Notes: generated by a model not told the origin, from the letters alone. A stretch of 64,000 bases of DNA from Lachnospiraceae bacterium (GCA_900772845.1 CAAGSD010000064.1:9941-73940); one strand, 5' to 3'; numbered from the stretch's first letter, positions 26,024 to 35,614 are shown. Numbers and translations are program-made.

Positions 26024-26052
26024 ATACTATCACAAAATGCTTCTTCTGTACA
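26024..26052 (-). promoter_or_regulatory. Promoter at the head of the radC-mre-min-sepF run
   Basis: On the minus strand: -35 TGTACA (26047-26052), 17-bp spacer, -10 TAGTAT (26024-26029) with an upstream TG (extended -10). The predicted start is near 26017, leaving a leader of about 77 bases before the TTG of the DUF4321 gene. This is the best promoter in the 170-bp gap 25941-26110. Confidence 0.6.
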
Positions 26053-26110
26053 CAAATTTAGTAGATTTTATTTTGCGCTTTTTCTACAGGATTTTAATTT
26101 TTGGAACAAA

Positions 26111-27427
26111 TTACATTGCCTTTCGGATCTGATCCTCGGTAACTATTCCCTTCTGTACCAGTGCCTGCAGGGATTTCAGAATACCGAATTTCGCATGCTG
26201 CCAGGTCAGTCCTCCCTGAAAATATACGGCATAGGGAGGCTTGATAGGACCATCCGCAGACAGTTCAATGGAGGATCCGGATACGAATGCCCCTGCCGCC
26301 ATGATAACCTGTGCATCATATCCCGGCATATCCCAGGGTTCCGGTGTCACATGGCTGTCTACCGGAGCCGCTGCCTGAATTCCCTGGCAGAAGCCGATGA
26401 CGCCTTCCGGCTGTCCAAACGTTACCGCCTGGATAATATCATGTCTGCTCTCCGTACCGTTCGGTACTACCGCAAAACCTAATTTTTCATAGACATTAGC
26501 TGCAAAGATCGCTCCCTTTAATGCACCCGCCGTCACGGTAGGTGCCAGGAAAAATCCCTGATAAAAATCTTTCAGAATACCAAGAGACGCTCCGACTTCC
26601 TTGCCAAGTCCCGGAGAAGTCAGACGGTATGCTGCATTTTCCACGCATTCCTTTTTTCCAGCGATATAACCACCAATGGGTGCCAGTCCACCGCCGGGGT
26701 TCTTGATCAGGGATCCCACGATCATATCCGCCCCGACATCAGAAGGTTCTATAGTCTCCACAAATTCTCCGTAACAGTTATCCACCATGCAGATCACATC
26801 CTGCTTGATGCCTTTGATAAAGGCGATCAGTTCCCCGATCCGATGTACGGAAAGGGTGGGTCTGGTCTGATAGCCCTTGGAACGCTGAATCGTTACCAGA
26901 TGGGTTTTTTCGTTAATATTCTCCCGTATTTTATCGTAATCAAAGCTTCCGTCCGGCAGCAGGTCTACCTGGCGATAAGTTACACCGTATTCTGCAAGAG
27001 ACCCTTTGGAAGGGCGGATGCCAATGACTTCTTCCAAAGTATCATAAGGCTTGCCTACGGGGGACAACAGTTCGTCTCCGGGTCTTAAGTTGCTCATCAG
27101 AGCCAGTGCCAGTGCATGGGTACCGCAGGTGATCTGGGGACGCACCAGGGCATCCTCTGTGTGGAACGTTGCCGCATAGACCGCCTCTAAAGTATCTCTG
27201 CCAAGATCATTATAACCATAGCCGGTAGTACCCAGCAGGCAGGCTTCACTTACCTGATGCTGTTGCATGGCTTTTACCACCTTTAACTGATTATACTCCG
27301 CATTCCGGTCCACCTCGTCAAAACGCTCCCGCAGACTTTTCTCTATGGCACATCCATAGTCATATACCGTCTTACTGATCCCCATGGAAAGATACATTTC
27401 TTCATTACTGTTATTGCTGTTTTTCAT
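26111..27427 (-). CDS. ynbB: Methionine gamma-lyase family protein (YnbB/aluminium resistance type)
   Basis: This 438-residue PLP enzyme belongs to the Met_gamma_lyase family often annotated aluminium resistance protein; the real reaction is not settled. The PLP lysine is in MIVGSLIKNPGGGLAPIGGY, and VRPQITCGTHALALALMSNL and DVICMVDNCYGEFVE form the cofactor pocket. It overlaps miaA by 17 bp; the pairing miaA-ynbB is common in Firmicutes. I see no hairpin terminator in the 170 bp after its stop. Confidence 0.88.
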   Translation of the reverse strand: MKNSNNSNEEMYLSMGISKTVYDYGCAIEKSLRERFDEVDRNAEYNQLKVVKAMQQHQVSEACLLGTTGYGYNDLGRDTLEAVYAATFHTEDALVRPQITCGTHALALALMSNLRPGDELLSPVGKPYDTLEEVIGIRPSKGSLAEYGVTYRQVDLLPDGSFDYDKIRENINEKTHLVTIQRSKGYQTRPTLSVHRIGELIAFIKGIKQDVICMVDNCYGEFVETIEPSDVGADMIVGSLIKNPGGGLAPIGGYIAGKKECVENAAYRLTSPGLGKEVGASLGILKDFYQGFFLAPTVTAGALKGAIFAANVYEKLGFAVVPNGTESRHDIIQAVTFGQPEGVIGFCQGIQAAAPVDSHVTPEPWDMPGYDAQVIMAAGAFVSGSSIELSADGPIKPPYAVYFQGGLTWQHAKFGILKSLQALVQKGIVTEDQIRKAM

Positions 27428-28385
27428 AGATCCCTTTTTCTCCTAATTCCTTTAACATATATTCTAAAATTTTCTCTTCGTCATAGTCAAATTGCTGTTT
27501 ATCCAGCCAGGTAACTTCTTTTTCCCTGCGGAACCAGGTCAGCTGTCTCTTGGCAAAATGCCTGGTGTCCCGTTTCAGAGTATACACTGCCTCCTCCAGA
27601 CTGCACTCACCGTCCAGATATTCCAGAATTTCTTTGTAGCCCAGTCCCTGCATGGATACCATTCCTCTGTGACAACCCATTTTTTCCAGGCTTCTGACTT
27701 CCTCCACCAGTCCTTCCGACAGCATTTCATCAATGCGGCTTTCGATCCGCTCATAGAGTTTTTCCCGGTCGTCTGTCAGGACAAAATAGCTGAAATTGTA
27801 TGGGCTCGTGCGCTCTTTTTCCCGTTCATTATGCGCAGAGATGGGTTCCCCGGTCAGTTCATAATATTCCAGTGCACGGATGGTTCGCTTGATATTATTG
27901 GCATGGATATTTTCTGCAGATACCGGATCGACCTTTGCAAGCATCTCATGTAATACTTCCGGTCCTTTTTCTTCCGCAAGCTGTTCCAATTTTTCCCGAT
28001 ATTCGGTATTCTCTTCGTTTTCTGTAAAATCAATTCCACGAAGCACCGCCTGAATATAGAACCCGGTGCCTCCTACCAGGATTGGGATATGCCCTCTGTC
28101 ATAGATCTGTTCCATGCATTCCAGACATCGTTTTTGGAACACCACCACATTAAATTCTTCCCATGGCTCCAATATATCGATCAGATGATGGGGCACTCCC
28201 TGCATTTCCTCCGGGCGGATCTTGGCGGAACCGATATCCATATGTTTATATACCTGCATGGAATCGGCTGACAGGATCTCCCCTCCTATAGCTTTCGCCA
28301 GGGCAATGGACAATTTCGTCTTGCCAGCTGCGGTAGGTCCGGTCAGTACGACCAACGGTCTTTTTATAGATTGTGTTACCGACAT
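27411..28385 (-). CDS. miaA: tRNA dimethylallyltransferase
   Basis: MiaA adds a dimethylallyl group to A37 of tRNAs that read codons beginning with U. The 324-residue protein has the P-loop LTGPTAAGKTKLSIALA, the SADSMQVYKHMDIGSAK substrate loop, and PILVGGTGFYIQAVLRG. MiaB, which methylthiolates the same base, is encoded at 35635-37062. The gene lies 19 bp after the LURP-one gene in the mutS-mutL operon, as in many bacteria. Confidence 0.96.
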   Translation of the reverse strand: MSVTQSIKRPLVVLTGPTAAGKTKLSIALAKAIGGEILSADSMQVYKHMDIGSAKIRPEEMQGVPHHLIDILEPWEEFNVVVFQKRCLECMEQIYDRGHIPILVGGTGFYIQAVLRGIDFTENEENTEYREKLEQLAEEKGPEVLHEMLAKVDPVSAENIHANNIKRTIRALEYYELTGEPISAHNEREKERTSPYNFSYFVLTDDREKLYERIESRIDEMLSEGLVEEVRSLEKMGCHRGMVSMQGLGYKEILEYLDGECSLEEAVYTLKRDTRHFAKRQLTWFRREKEVTWLDKQQFDYDEEKILEYMLKELGEKGIYEKQQ

Positions 28386-28404
28386 AATTCTTCTTCCTTA
28401 CACA

Positions 28405-28884
28405 TTATCCATTATTATTCTGGGTGCAGTTTGCCGCATCAATGGCGATGACTAACATCAACCCTTCCAGTTCGTCCTTGGGATCAGCAAAGTTAATCGT
28501 ATAGGTATCTCCCCAACGGAACAGTTCCTTCGAGATATGAATGATACTGCTGCATCCGCTGTACACATCGTAATCCCAACCCGGAAAATCTCCTTCCACG
28601 CGCCAGCCGTTGTAATCGATCTCGTATCTGGGCTTGAAAAAAGAAAACTGTTTGCGGATCTCGCCCCTGACCCGACCGCCGATCTCGATTTCAAATGCCG
28701 GAAGCAGGGTAAACAGCCGCTGTCTGATCACTCCCAGTTCATGATCATTTCTGTCGTATACATGTAACTGGTGTCCCAGGGAGAAAAATTCCGCCTTTAC
28801 AAAATATTTTGCATTTTCGTTCTCATCATAGACATCATAAGAATCTGTCCAGGAAAACACTCGTTGTTTGATCAGTAAACGCAT
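28405..28884 (-). CDS. LURP-one-related / YxjI-like protein
   Basis: This 159-residue protein looks like the LOR (LURP-one-related) fold, a tubby-like beta barrel around a central helix. Typical pieces are LLIKQRVFSWTDSYDVYDEN, YFVKAEFFSLGHQLHVYD and a hydrophobic C-terminal helix (EGLMLVIAIDAAN). Function is unknown in bacteria. Its ATG shares one base with the mutL stop (TAATG), so it is translationally coupled to mutL and precedes miaA. Confidence 0.8.
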   Translation of the reverse strand: MRLLIKQRVFSWTDSYDVYDENENAKYFVKAEFFSLGHQLHVYDRNDHELGVIRQRLFTLLPAFEIEIGGRVRGEIRKQFSFFKPRYEIDYNGWRVEGDFPGWDYDVYSGCSSIIHISKELFRWGDTYTINFADPKDELEGLMLVIAIDAANCTQNNNG

Positions 28885-31019
28885 TATACGATCCTCTTAA
28901 ATTTCTTCTCCAGGTCAGTCTCAGTCATGGTAATAATAGTGGGTCTGCCGTGGGGACAGTTGTAGGGGTTATCCAGTGTCAGAAGTTCATCGATCAGCCG
29001 TTCCGCCTCCTGAAGGCTTAATCGGTTGTTACCCTTAACAGCCGCCTTACAGGACATGGATGCGATCTTCTCCTCGATGACCTGGAAGCTGCCGCGGCTG
29101 CCGGTCTCCTGGGACAGTTCATCAAGCACCGCTAAAAACAGTTCTCTCTCACTACAGCCGTAGAGATCTACCGGCACACTTCGCAGGGCATATTCGTTGC
29201 CACCGAAGGCTTCGATCTCGAATCCAAGCTGTGTAAAAGCATCCTCGTAAGTATGGAGAATGCTTTCCTCCTGCCCTGTGAGACTTACAATGATGGGCGG
29301 CATCAGACGTTGGGATACCACACTTTTTTCATGGAACTGCTTCATCAGGCGCTCGTATTTTACCTTCTCATGGGCGGCATGTTGGTCAATGATGAACAGC
29401 TTATCCTCGAACTGGATCAACCAGTAGGTATCGAAGACCTGACCGATGATCCGGTAACGGCTGCGGTTCTGCATGGACAGCAGTTTTTCCTCGAACAGGT
29501 TCAACTGTTGTGCATTTTTCACCTCCGGCTCCGGTTCCAAAGCTACTTCCGGTGCCTGTACCGCAGGCTGTGCAGATCCTTCTGCAGCAGCGGTTGTCTC
29601 CGGTACCTGCTCAGGTGCCTTTTGCTCTTCGGGCGGCACTGCCTCTATAAAGAAATCGTCCTCCTGTGGCGCAGCTGTAACAGGCGTACCGGATACTTCG
29701 TGCGTAGTATCTGCACCGTTCTGAAGGATCTGCGTTTTTTCTGCCGTCACAGTTCCGGTAACGTCTCCGGATGTTTCCCCTGCTGCAACAGATTCCGGCT
29801 TCCGGATACTGTTCTGCACTCCCTCATGATTCTCCTGCCAGATGGGCTTCTGTATAAATTCTCTCCGGTCTTTCGGTACCGCCTCATATTTGGCTGCCTC
29901 CATGACACGGTAGTTTTCTTCTCTTTTTTTCTCGAACACCTCCGGCGTGTGCTCCTTCCAGGAAGCTTTTCTGGCTTCCTGCTCCTTTTTCTGAATGGCT
30001 TTTTCGTCCTCTAAAGAAGCATCCGGGATCATTTCCCGGTTCCGCAGGGTTGTTGCTATCTTCTCGCTCAGCATTCTGGCAAATGCCATGCCGTCTGAAA
30101 ACCGCACATCCATTTTGGAGGGATGCACGTTCACATCCACCGTCTCTGTATCCATCGTAATATGCAGTACGCACAGCGGAAATTTATGCTGCATCAGATA
30201 TTGCTTATAGCCTTCTTCAATGGCTTTGGCGATCACACCGCTGCGGATAAAGCGTCCGTTGATAAAATAAATCTCAAAATTGCGGTTGGAACGTACCAGT
30301 ACCGGTTTACCCAGATACCCCTCAACCTTAATGCCGTTTTCTTCAATTTGGATCGGTACCAGCTCTGCGGCAATCTCTCTGCCGTAGATCCGGTAAATGA
30401 CTTCCCGCAGATCACCGTTTCCGGAGGTATGGAATCTGGTCTGATTCCCCAGTACGAATTTAAAGGAGATATCCGGTCTGGACAGTGCCAGATGTTCCAT
30501 CAGATCCGTGATATAACTGCCTTCCGTAGCAGGCTGTTTTAAAAATTTCCGGCGTACCGGCGTATTAAAGAACAGATTCCTCATGAGGAAGGTGGTACCG
30601 TCCGGTGCACCGATCTCATCAATGGACTGTTCCCTTGCCCCCTCTAACACCATGCGGGTTCCGGTGAGGTTCTCTTTTCTCTTGGTGATGATCTCCACAC
30701 GGGACACCGCCGCAATACTTGACAGAGCCTCACCGCGGAAGCCAAGGCTTGCGATATGGTTCAGATCATCTGCGTCTTCGATCTTGCTGGTGGCATGACG
30801 CAGGAACGCTGTAGGCAGCTGTTCCCGCTCAATTCCACAGCCGTTATCCGTCACACGGATAAACTCAATACCGCCTTCTTTTGCCTCTACCGTAATCGCC
30901 GTGGAACCGGCATCTATGGCATTTTCCACCAGCTCCTTCACCACGCTGGCCGGCCGCTCTACCACCTCACCGGCCGCGATCCTGTCGATCGTCCGGGAGT
31001 CCAGTACATGTATTCCCAT
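28884..31019 (-). CDS. mutL: DNA mismatch repair protein MutL (endonuclease type)
   Basis: MutL couples MutS mismatch recognition to strand incision. The 711-residue protein has the GHKL ATPase (VENAIDAGST, TDNGCGI, GFRGEALSS; 1-330), a Pro/Glu/Ala-rich linker (about 340-500) and a C-terminal nuclease domain with DQHAAHEKVKYE (545-556), SCKAAVKG (656-663) and CPHGRP (688-693). These show latent metal-dependent endonuclease activity, as in bacteria without MutH. A QLNLF motif at 505-509, just before the nuclease domain, fits a sliding-clamp binding site. Confidence 0.96.
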   Translation of the reverse strand: MGIHVLDSRTIDRIAAGEVVERPASVVKELVENAIDAGSTAITVEAKEGGIEFIRVTDNGCGIEREQLPTAFLRHATSKIEDADDLNHIASLGFRGEALSSIAAVSRVEIITKRKENLTGTRMVLEGAREQSIDEIGAPDGTTFLMRNLFFNTPVRRKFLKQPATEGSYITDLMEHLALSRPDISFKFVLGNQTRFHTSGNGDLREVIYRIYGREIAAELVPIQIEENGIKVEGYLGKPVLVRSNRNFEIYFINGRFIRSGVIAKAIEEGYKQYLMQHKFPLCVLHITMDTETVDVNVHPSKMDVRFSDGMAFARMLSEKIATTLRNREMIPDASLEDEKAIQKKEQEARKASWKEHTPEVFEKKREENYRVMEAAKYEAVPKDRREFIQKPIWQENHEGVQNSIRKPESVAAGETSGDVTGTVTAEKTQILQNGADTTHEVSGTPVTAAPQEDDFFIEAVPPEEQKAPEQVPETTAAAEGSAQPAVQAPEVALEPEPEVKNAQQLNLFEEKLLSMQNRSRYRIIGQVFDTYWLIQFEDKLFIIDQHAAHEKVKYERLMKQFHEKSVVSQRLMPPIIVSLTGQEESILHTYEDAFTQLGFEIEAFGGNEYALRSVPVDLYGCSERELFLAVLDELSQETGSRGSFQVIEEKIASMSCKAAVKGNNRLSLQEAERLIDELLTLDNPYNCPHGRPTIITMTETDLEKKFKRIV

Positions 31020-31064
31020 ATAAATAACCCGTTCCTTTCTGTAACCCGCAATATTTCAGGCGCT

Positions 31065-33722
31065 TTAGCCGTTCCAACGGTTCTTCAATTTATTCTGCAG
31101 ACGATACAGGGTATTCAGTGCGTCTAATGGAGTCAGTGTCGTCACCTCGATCTCCATCAATTCTTTTAAAATATCCTCGTCCGTCACAGTGTCGAACAGA
31201 GACATCTGTGCCAGATCCACCTCATCATATTTCGGCTGCTTTTTTGACTTGCCGTCATTTTTATTATCGATGGCGATGCTCTGCACCTTTTCCGTAATAT
31301 CATTGTCCGACAGTTGTTCCACGATCTCCTTGGCACGGTCGATGACCATATCCGGCACACCTGCCAGCTTTGCCACCTGGATACCGTAGCTTTTATCCGC
31401 ACCGCCCTTTACGATCTTACGTAAGAACACGATATCGTCACCGCATTCCTTCACAGCAATACAGTAGTTGTTCACATTGTTCATTTTGCCTTCCAGCTCG
31501 GTCAACTCATGATAATGGGTGGCGAACAGCGTCTTAGCTCCTAAGAGCTTGCGGTTGCTGATGTGTTCGATCACTGCCCAGGCAATGCTCAGTCCATCAA
31601 AAGTGGAAGTACCTCTTCCGATCTCGTCTAAGATCAGAAGGCTCCTGGATGTGGCATTTCGTAAGATATTCGCCACTTCATTCATCTCCACCATAAAAGT
31701 AGACTGACCGCTGGCCAGATCATCCGAAGCTCCCACACGGGTAAAGATCCGGTCTACAATACCGATATTAGCGGTTCTGGCAGGGACGAAGCACCCGATC
31801 TGCGCCATCAGTACGATCAGTGCCGTCTGACGCATGTAAGTGGATTTTCCGGCCATATTGGGGCCGGTAATGACACTGATGCAATGACTGCCATTATCCA
31901 GATAAGTGTCATTGGCAATAAACATATCATTGGTGATCATCTGTTCCACTACCGGATGTCTGCCATCCTTGATATCAATAACACCTTTTTCGTTTAACTT
32001 CGGACGTACATAATGATTGCGCTCCGAAACCAACGACAGCGACGCATACACATCCAGCTTTGCAATCGCTTTCGCAGTGTTCTGGATGCGGACCAGTTCC
32101 TGCGCAATGGTATCCCGGATTCTGCAGAAGACATCGTATTCCAGTGTCTGTAACTTATCCTCCGCATTTAAGATTGTATCTTCCAGTTCCTTAAGGCGTG
32201 GTGTGGTATACCGTTCCGCATTGGCAAGGGTCTGCTTACGGATGTAGTCCTCCGGCACCTGATCCTTGTAGGAATTTGTCACTTCAAAATAATAACCAAA
32301 CACTTTGTTATATTTAATCTTCAGATTCTTGATTCCGGTACGTTCTCTGTCTTCTTCCTCCAGCTGGGCAAGCCACTGTTTTCCATCGTGTTTGGCGCTG
32401 CGCAGTCTGTCTATGGTCTCATCGAACTGATCCTTGATCATCCCGCCTTCCCTTATGGAGATCGGCGGTTCTTCAACGATTGCAGCATCGATCAGCTGAT
32501 AGAGATCCTCCAGTCCGTCGATCTGCTCCCGGATCCCTGTCAATTCTTCCTTTTCAAACGCAGACAGTACCGTTTTGATGGGCGGCAGCATCTGCAGGGA
32601 ATTCCGGAATGCGATCAGATCCCTGGGATTTGCTGTCTTATAAGTCACCTTACTGAGCAGTCGTTCCAGATCATAAATGGGATTTAAATATTCCCTGATC
32701 TCATCCCTGGAAATAGAATCCTGATTCAGCTCCTGAATGGCATCCAGACGCTTCTCCATCTCATCCTTCTCGATCAACGGCTGTTCGATGTAATTGCGCA
32801 GAAGTCTGGCGCCCATGGCGGTCTTCGTCTTATCTAACACCCACAGAAGAGAGCCTCTCTTCTGCTTCTCTCTGAGCGTCTCCGTCAGTTCCAGATTCCT
32901 TCTGGTGGAGCTGTCCAGCAGCATATATTTGCTGGTAAGATAGGGATAAATATGGGTAAAATGCTCCAGGTCTGTCTTCTGGGTATCGTACAGATACTGT
33001 AACAGTGCTCCCGCTGCCAGAAGTCCCGTAGGGAATTCTTCGACGCCAAGTCCGATCAGCGTATTTACCTTAAAATGTTTCATCAGGATCCGTCTGCACC
33101 CGTCATCATCGAACATATGTGATTCCAGCGCATTCACGGAAATATGTAGCCTGGATCTTAAATCATTCACATCAAATCCACTGACTAAAAAGGCTTCATT
33201 ACAGATGATCTCCGAAGGTTCGTACTTCATCAGTTCATCATTTAATTTTTTCAGATCTTCGACTTCGGTCAAGTAATAATCACCGGTAGTTACATCCGCT
33301 GCGGAGATACCGATGCCATCCGTGGTATAAGCAATACACATCAGATAATTATTTTTACCGGCTTCCAGTGACTGGACATTCAGGTTAGTACCCGGTGTCA
33401 CCACACGGATTACTTCCCGTTTCACCAGCCCCTTCGCAAGCTTCGGATCCTCCACCTGCTCGCAGATAGCTACTTTATAACCGCGGCTTACCAGTTTGGA
33501 CAGATAGCCTTCCACGGCATGGTAGGGAATGCCACACATGGGCGCACGTTCCTCCAGACCACAGCTTTTTCCCGTCAGTGTGATCTCCAGTTCCTTGGAG
33601 GCCACCAGAGCATCGTCGAAAAACATTTCATAGAAATCTCCCAGACGATAAAAAAGGATGCAGTCCTTATACTGCTCCTTGGTCTCCATATATTTTTGCA
33701 TCATTGGTGTCAATTCAGCCAT
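31065..33722 (-). CDS. mutS: DNA mismatch repair protein MutS
   Basis: MutS recognises mismatches and small loops. The 885-residue protein has the mismatch-binding FYE motif in LGDFYEMFFDDA, the Walker A in ITGPNMAGKSTYMRQ, Walker B with DEIGRGTSTFDGLS, and the ATHYHEL signature. QMSLF at 839-843 in the C-terminal tail matches a clamp-binding motif. ATG at 33722 has AGGAG six bases upstream. It heads the operon mutS-mutL-LURP-miaA-ynbB, driven by the promoter at 33791-33819. Confidence 0.97.
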   Translation of the reverse strand: MAELTPMMQKYMETKEQYKDCILFYRLGDFYEMFFDDALVASKELEITLTGKSCGLEERAPMCGIPYHAVEGYLSKLVSRGYKVAICEQVEDPKLAKGLVKREVIRVVTPGTNLNVQSLEAGKNNYLMCIAYTTDGIGISAADVTTGDYYLTEVEDLKKLNDELMKYEPSEIICNEAFLVSGFDVNDLRSRLHISVNALESHMFDDDGCRRILMKHFKVNTLIGLGVEEFPTGLLAAGALLQYLYDTQKTDLEHFTHIYPYLTSKYMLLDSSTRRNLELTETLREKQKRGSLLWVLDKTKTAMGARLLRNYIEQPLIEKDEMEKRLDAIQELNQDSISRDEIREYLNPIYDLERLLSKVTYKTANPRDLIAFRNSLQMLPPIKTVLSAFEKEELTGIREQIDGLEDLYQLIDAAIVEEPPISIREGGMIKDQFDETIDRLRSAKHDGKQWLAQLEEEDRERTGIKNLKIKYNKVFGYYFEVTNSYKDQVPEDYIRKQTLANAERYTTPRLKELEDTILNAEDKLQTLEYDVFCRIRDTIAQELVRIQNTAKAIAKLDVYASLSLVSERNHYVRPKLNEKGVIDIKDGRHPVVEQMITNDMFIANDTYLDNGSHCISVITGPNMAGKSTYMRQTALIVLMAQIGCFVPARTANIGIVDRIFTRVGASDDLASGQSTFMVEMNEVANILRNATSRSLLILDEIGRGTSTFDGLSIAWAVIEHISNRKLLGAKTLFATHYHELTELEGKMNNVNNYCIAVKECGDDIVFLRKIVKGGADKSYGIQVAKLAGVPDMVIDRAKEIVEQLSDNDITEKVQSIAIDNKNDGKSKKQPKYDEVDLAQMSLFDTVTDEDILKELMEIEVTTLTPLDALNTLYRLQNKLKNRWNG

Positions 33723-33758
33723 GATCTTCTCCTGTTCTGTAAAAGGATCCACGACAAA

Positions 33759-33786
33759 GCGGACACGCAAAAGCTTGCGTATCCGC
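33759..33786 (-). promoter_or_regulatory. 5'-terminal hairpin in the mutS leader
   Basis: Arms 33759-33770 and 33775-33786 make a 12-bp stem with a 4-base loop, fully paired only in the minus-strand RNA (one G-U). The predicted transcript start is near 33784, so the hairpin would sit at the very 5' end of the mutS mRNA. No T-run follows. It may protect the messenger from 5'-end decay. Confidence 0.6.
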
Positions 33787-33790
33787 ATCT

Positions 33791-33819
33791 ATCTTAGCAC
33801 AAAATATTGAGGTTGTAAA
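33791..33819 (-). promoter_or_regulatory. Promoter of the mutS operon
   Basis: On the minus strand: -35 TTTACA (33814-33819), 17-bp spacer, -10 TAAGAT (33791-33796) with TG upstream (extended -10). The leader is about 62 bases. Confidence 0.72.
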
Positions 33820-33856
33820 TTAAAGAACCCCTATGAAAAATGATAGTTTTTCACAC

Positions 33857-35506
33857 TTACTGCAGCTTTGCTGCGCATTCCAGTGCATCATCAATATGGG
33901 CACAGACATTTTCTCTGCCCACCTTGTCTAAGAATCCGCTCTTCTCCATGACATGCATGGGCTGTTCCCCTACATGGGACAGAATGATCTGGATGTTTTT
34001 CTTTTTGCAGTCCGCATATAACTGCTCCAGATTGTGCATGGCTGTGGCGTCGATGGCGCTCACGCTGCGCATACGCAGTACCAGGCAGTTCATCTTCTCA
34101 TCTAAGGTGATCTTCAGGATCTTGTCCGCTGCACCGAAGAATAAGGGGCCGCTCACTTCATAGACCATAGTGTTGTGAGGTACGACTCTTAAGGACAGGC
34201 TGTCCGCATCATCATCCTCATCCACGTATTTCCAGCCTTCCACTTCCGTCACATCGCTCATACGCTTCATGAACAGAATGGCTGCCAGTAAAATACCTAC
34301 CTCGATCGCTACTACCAGATCGAATACGACAGTCAGTACAAATGTGGTCACCAGAACGATAATGTCACTCTTGGGTGCGGTCTTGCACAGACCTACGAAT
34401 TTACGCCAGTCGCACATGTTGTAAGCCACCATGAACAGAATGGCTGCAATGGTGGGCATGGGGATCAGTGCCGCATAAGGCATCAGCACCACCAGGATCA
34501 AAAGCAGTGTCACGGAATGCACCATACCGGCAATGGGGGTACGTCCGCCGTTTTTCACATTGGCCGCAGTTCTTGCAATGGCTCCGGTGGCGGGGATTCC
34601 GCCGAACAATGCGGAAGTAATGTTGCCTGCACCCTGGGCGATCAGTTCCATATTGGAACGATGTCTGCTGTTCACCATACTGTCCGCTACCACACAGGAA
34701 AGCAATGACTCAATAGCAGCCAGAATTGCGATGGTAAACGCATCCGGCAGGACATTCTGTACCGTCTTCAGGCTGAAGGCAGGCAGAGAAATTGACGGAA
34801 GCTTATTGGAAATCTCATACAGATCTCCGATCGTATTTACATTCATGTTAAGCAGTGCAACCATAGCACTTCCCACCAGTACTGCGATCAGAGAAGGGGG
34901 TATCTTCTTACAAAAGCCCGGCAGATACTGCCACAGGATCAGGATCAGGAGACTGATCACACCTACAAGCAGCGCCTGCACATTTGTGGTAGAGATGAAC
35001 TGAAATACCGCTTTCAGTTTATCCATGGTCTCGATCAGCGGCTCTTCGCTGACAATGGTCAGTCCCAGAAAGTCCTTGATCTGTCCGATAAAGATCGTCA
35101 CAGCAATACCGGAGGTAAAACCGGTGGTGATCGTATAGGGGATAAACTTGATCAGATTGCCCAGTCGTAAGAAGCCCATCAGGATCAGGATCACACCCGC
35201 TAACAATGTTGCGATGATCAGACCATCCATCCCGTTCTTCGCTACAATTCCTGCAACAATGGTGGCAAATGCCGCAGTAGGACCTGCGATCTGTACGCGG
35301 CTGCCCCCTAAGAAAGAGATCACAAAACCTGCCGTAATGGCGGTGTAAATACCTTTTTCGGGCGTCACTCCGGAAGCCAGTGCCAGTGCAATGGATAAGG
35401 GCAGGGCAATGATCGCTACAATGATACCTGCGACCACATCTTTTACAAACTGTTCTTTCGTGTAGCTTTTCATCACAGAGAAAAGCTTCGGTTTCAATTT
35501 TTCCAT
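33857..35506 (-). CDS. SulP family anion transporter with STAS domain
   Basis: This 549-residue membrane protein belongs to the SulP/SLC26 family of sulfate, bicarbonate or dicarboxylate transporters. It has about 12-14 membrane segments, the family regions ALPLSIALALASGVTPEKGIYT and GGSRVQIAGPTAAF, and a C-terminal STAS domain (about 440-549, VYEVSGPLFFGAADKI) with SAIDATAMHNLEQL. The substrate cannot be told from sequence. GAGGAG precedes the ATG. It appears to be its own unit, with a promoter at 35586-35614. Confidence 0.9.
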   Translation of the reverse strand: MEKLKPKLFSVMKSYTKEQFVKDVVAGIIVAIIALPLSIALALASGVTPEKGIYTAITAGFVISFLGGSRVQIAGPTAAFATIVAGIVAKNGMDGLIIATLLAGVILILMGFLRLGNLIKFIPYTITTGFTSGIAVTIFIGQIKDFLGLTIVSEEPLIETMDKLKAVFQFISTTNVQALLVGVISLLILILWQYLPGFCKKIPPSLIAVLVGSAMVALLNMNVNTIGDLYEISNKLPSISLPAFSLKTVQNVLPDAFTIAILAAIESLLSCVVADSMVNSRHRSNMELIAQGAGNITSALFGGIPATGAIARTAANVKNGGRTPIAGMVHSVTLLLILVVLMPYAALIPMPTIAAILFMVAYNMCDWRKFVGLCKTAPKSDIIVLVTTFVLTVVFDLVVAIEVGILLAAILFMKRMSDVTEVEGWKYVDEDDDADSLSLRVVPHNTMVYEVSGPLFFGAADKILKITLDEKMNCLVLRMRSVSAIDATAMHNLEQLYADCKKKNIQIILSHVGEQPMHVMEKSGFLDKVGRENVCAHIDDALECAAKLQ

Positions 35507-35534
35507 AACATTCTCCTCAATATAATCTCCTCAG

Positions 35535-35584
35535 TAAAAAGACCCATGTGAAATTATAAAATTTTTATAAAATCACACGGGTCT
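35535..35584 (-). terminator. Terminator after miaB, overlapping the SulP transcription start
   Basis: Arms 35540-35551 and 35573-35584 form a 12-bp stem, fully paired only in minus-strand RNA (one G-U), around an A/T-rich loop, followed by TTTTT. It should end the miaB transcript. The predicted start of the SulP transcript (near 35579) falls inside the upstream arm. Confidence 0.72.
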
Positions 35585-35585
35585 T

Positions 35586-35614
35586 ATCATAGCTCTATTC
35601 TGTTTGGTTTGCAA
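35586..35614 (-). promoter_or_regulatory. Promoter of the SulP gene
   Basis: On the minus strand: -35 TTGCAA (35609-35614), 17-bp spacer, -10 TATGAT (35586-35591). The predicted start is near 35579, inside the miaB terminator stem. Confidence 0.6.
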
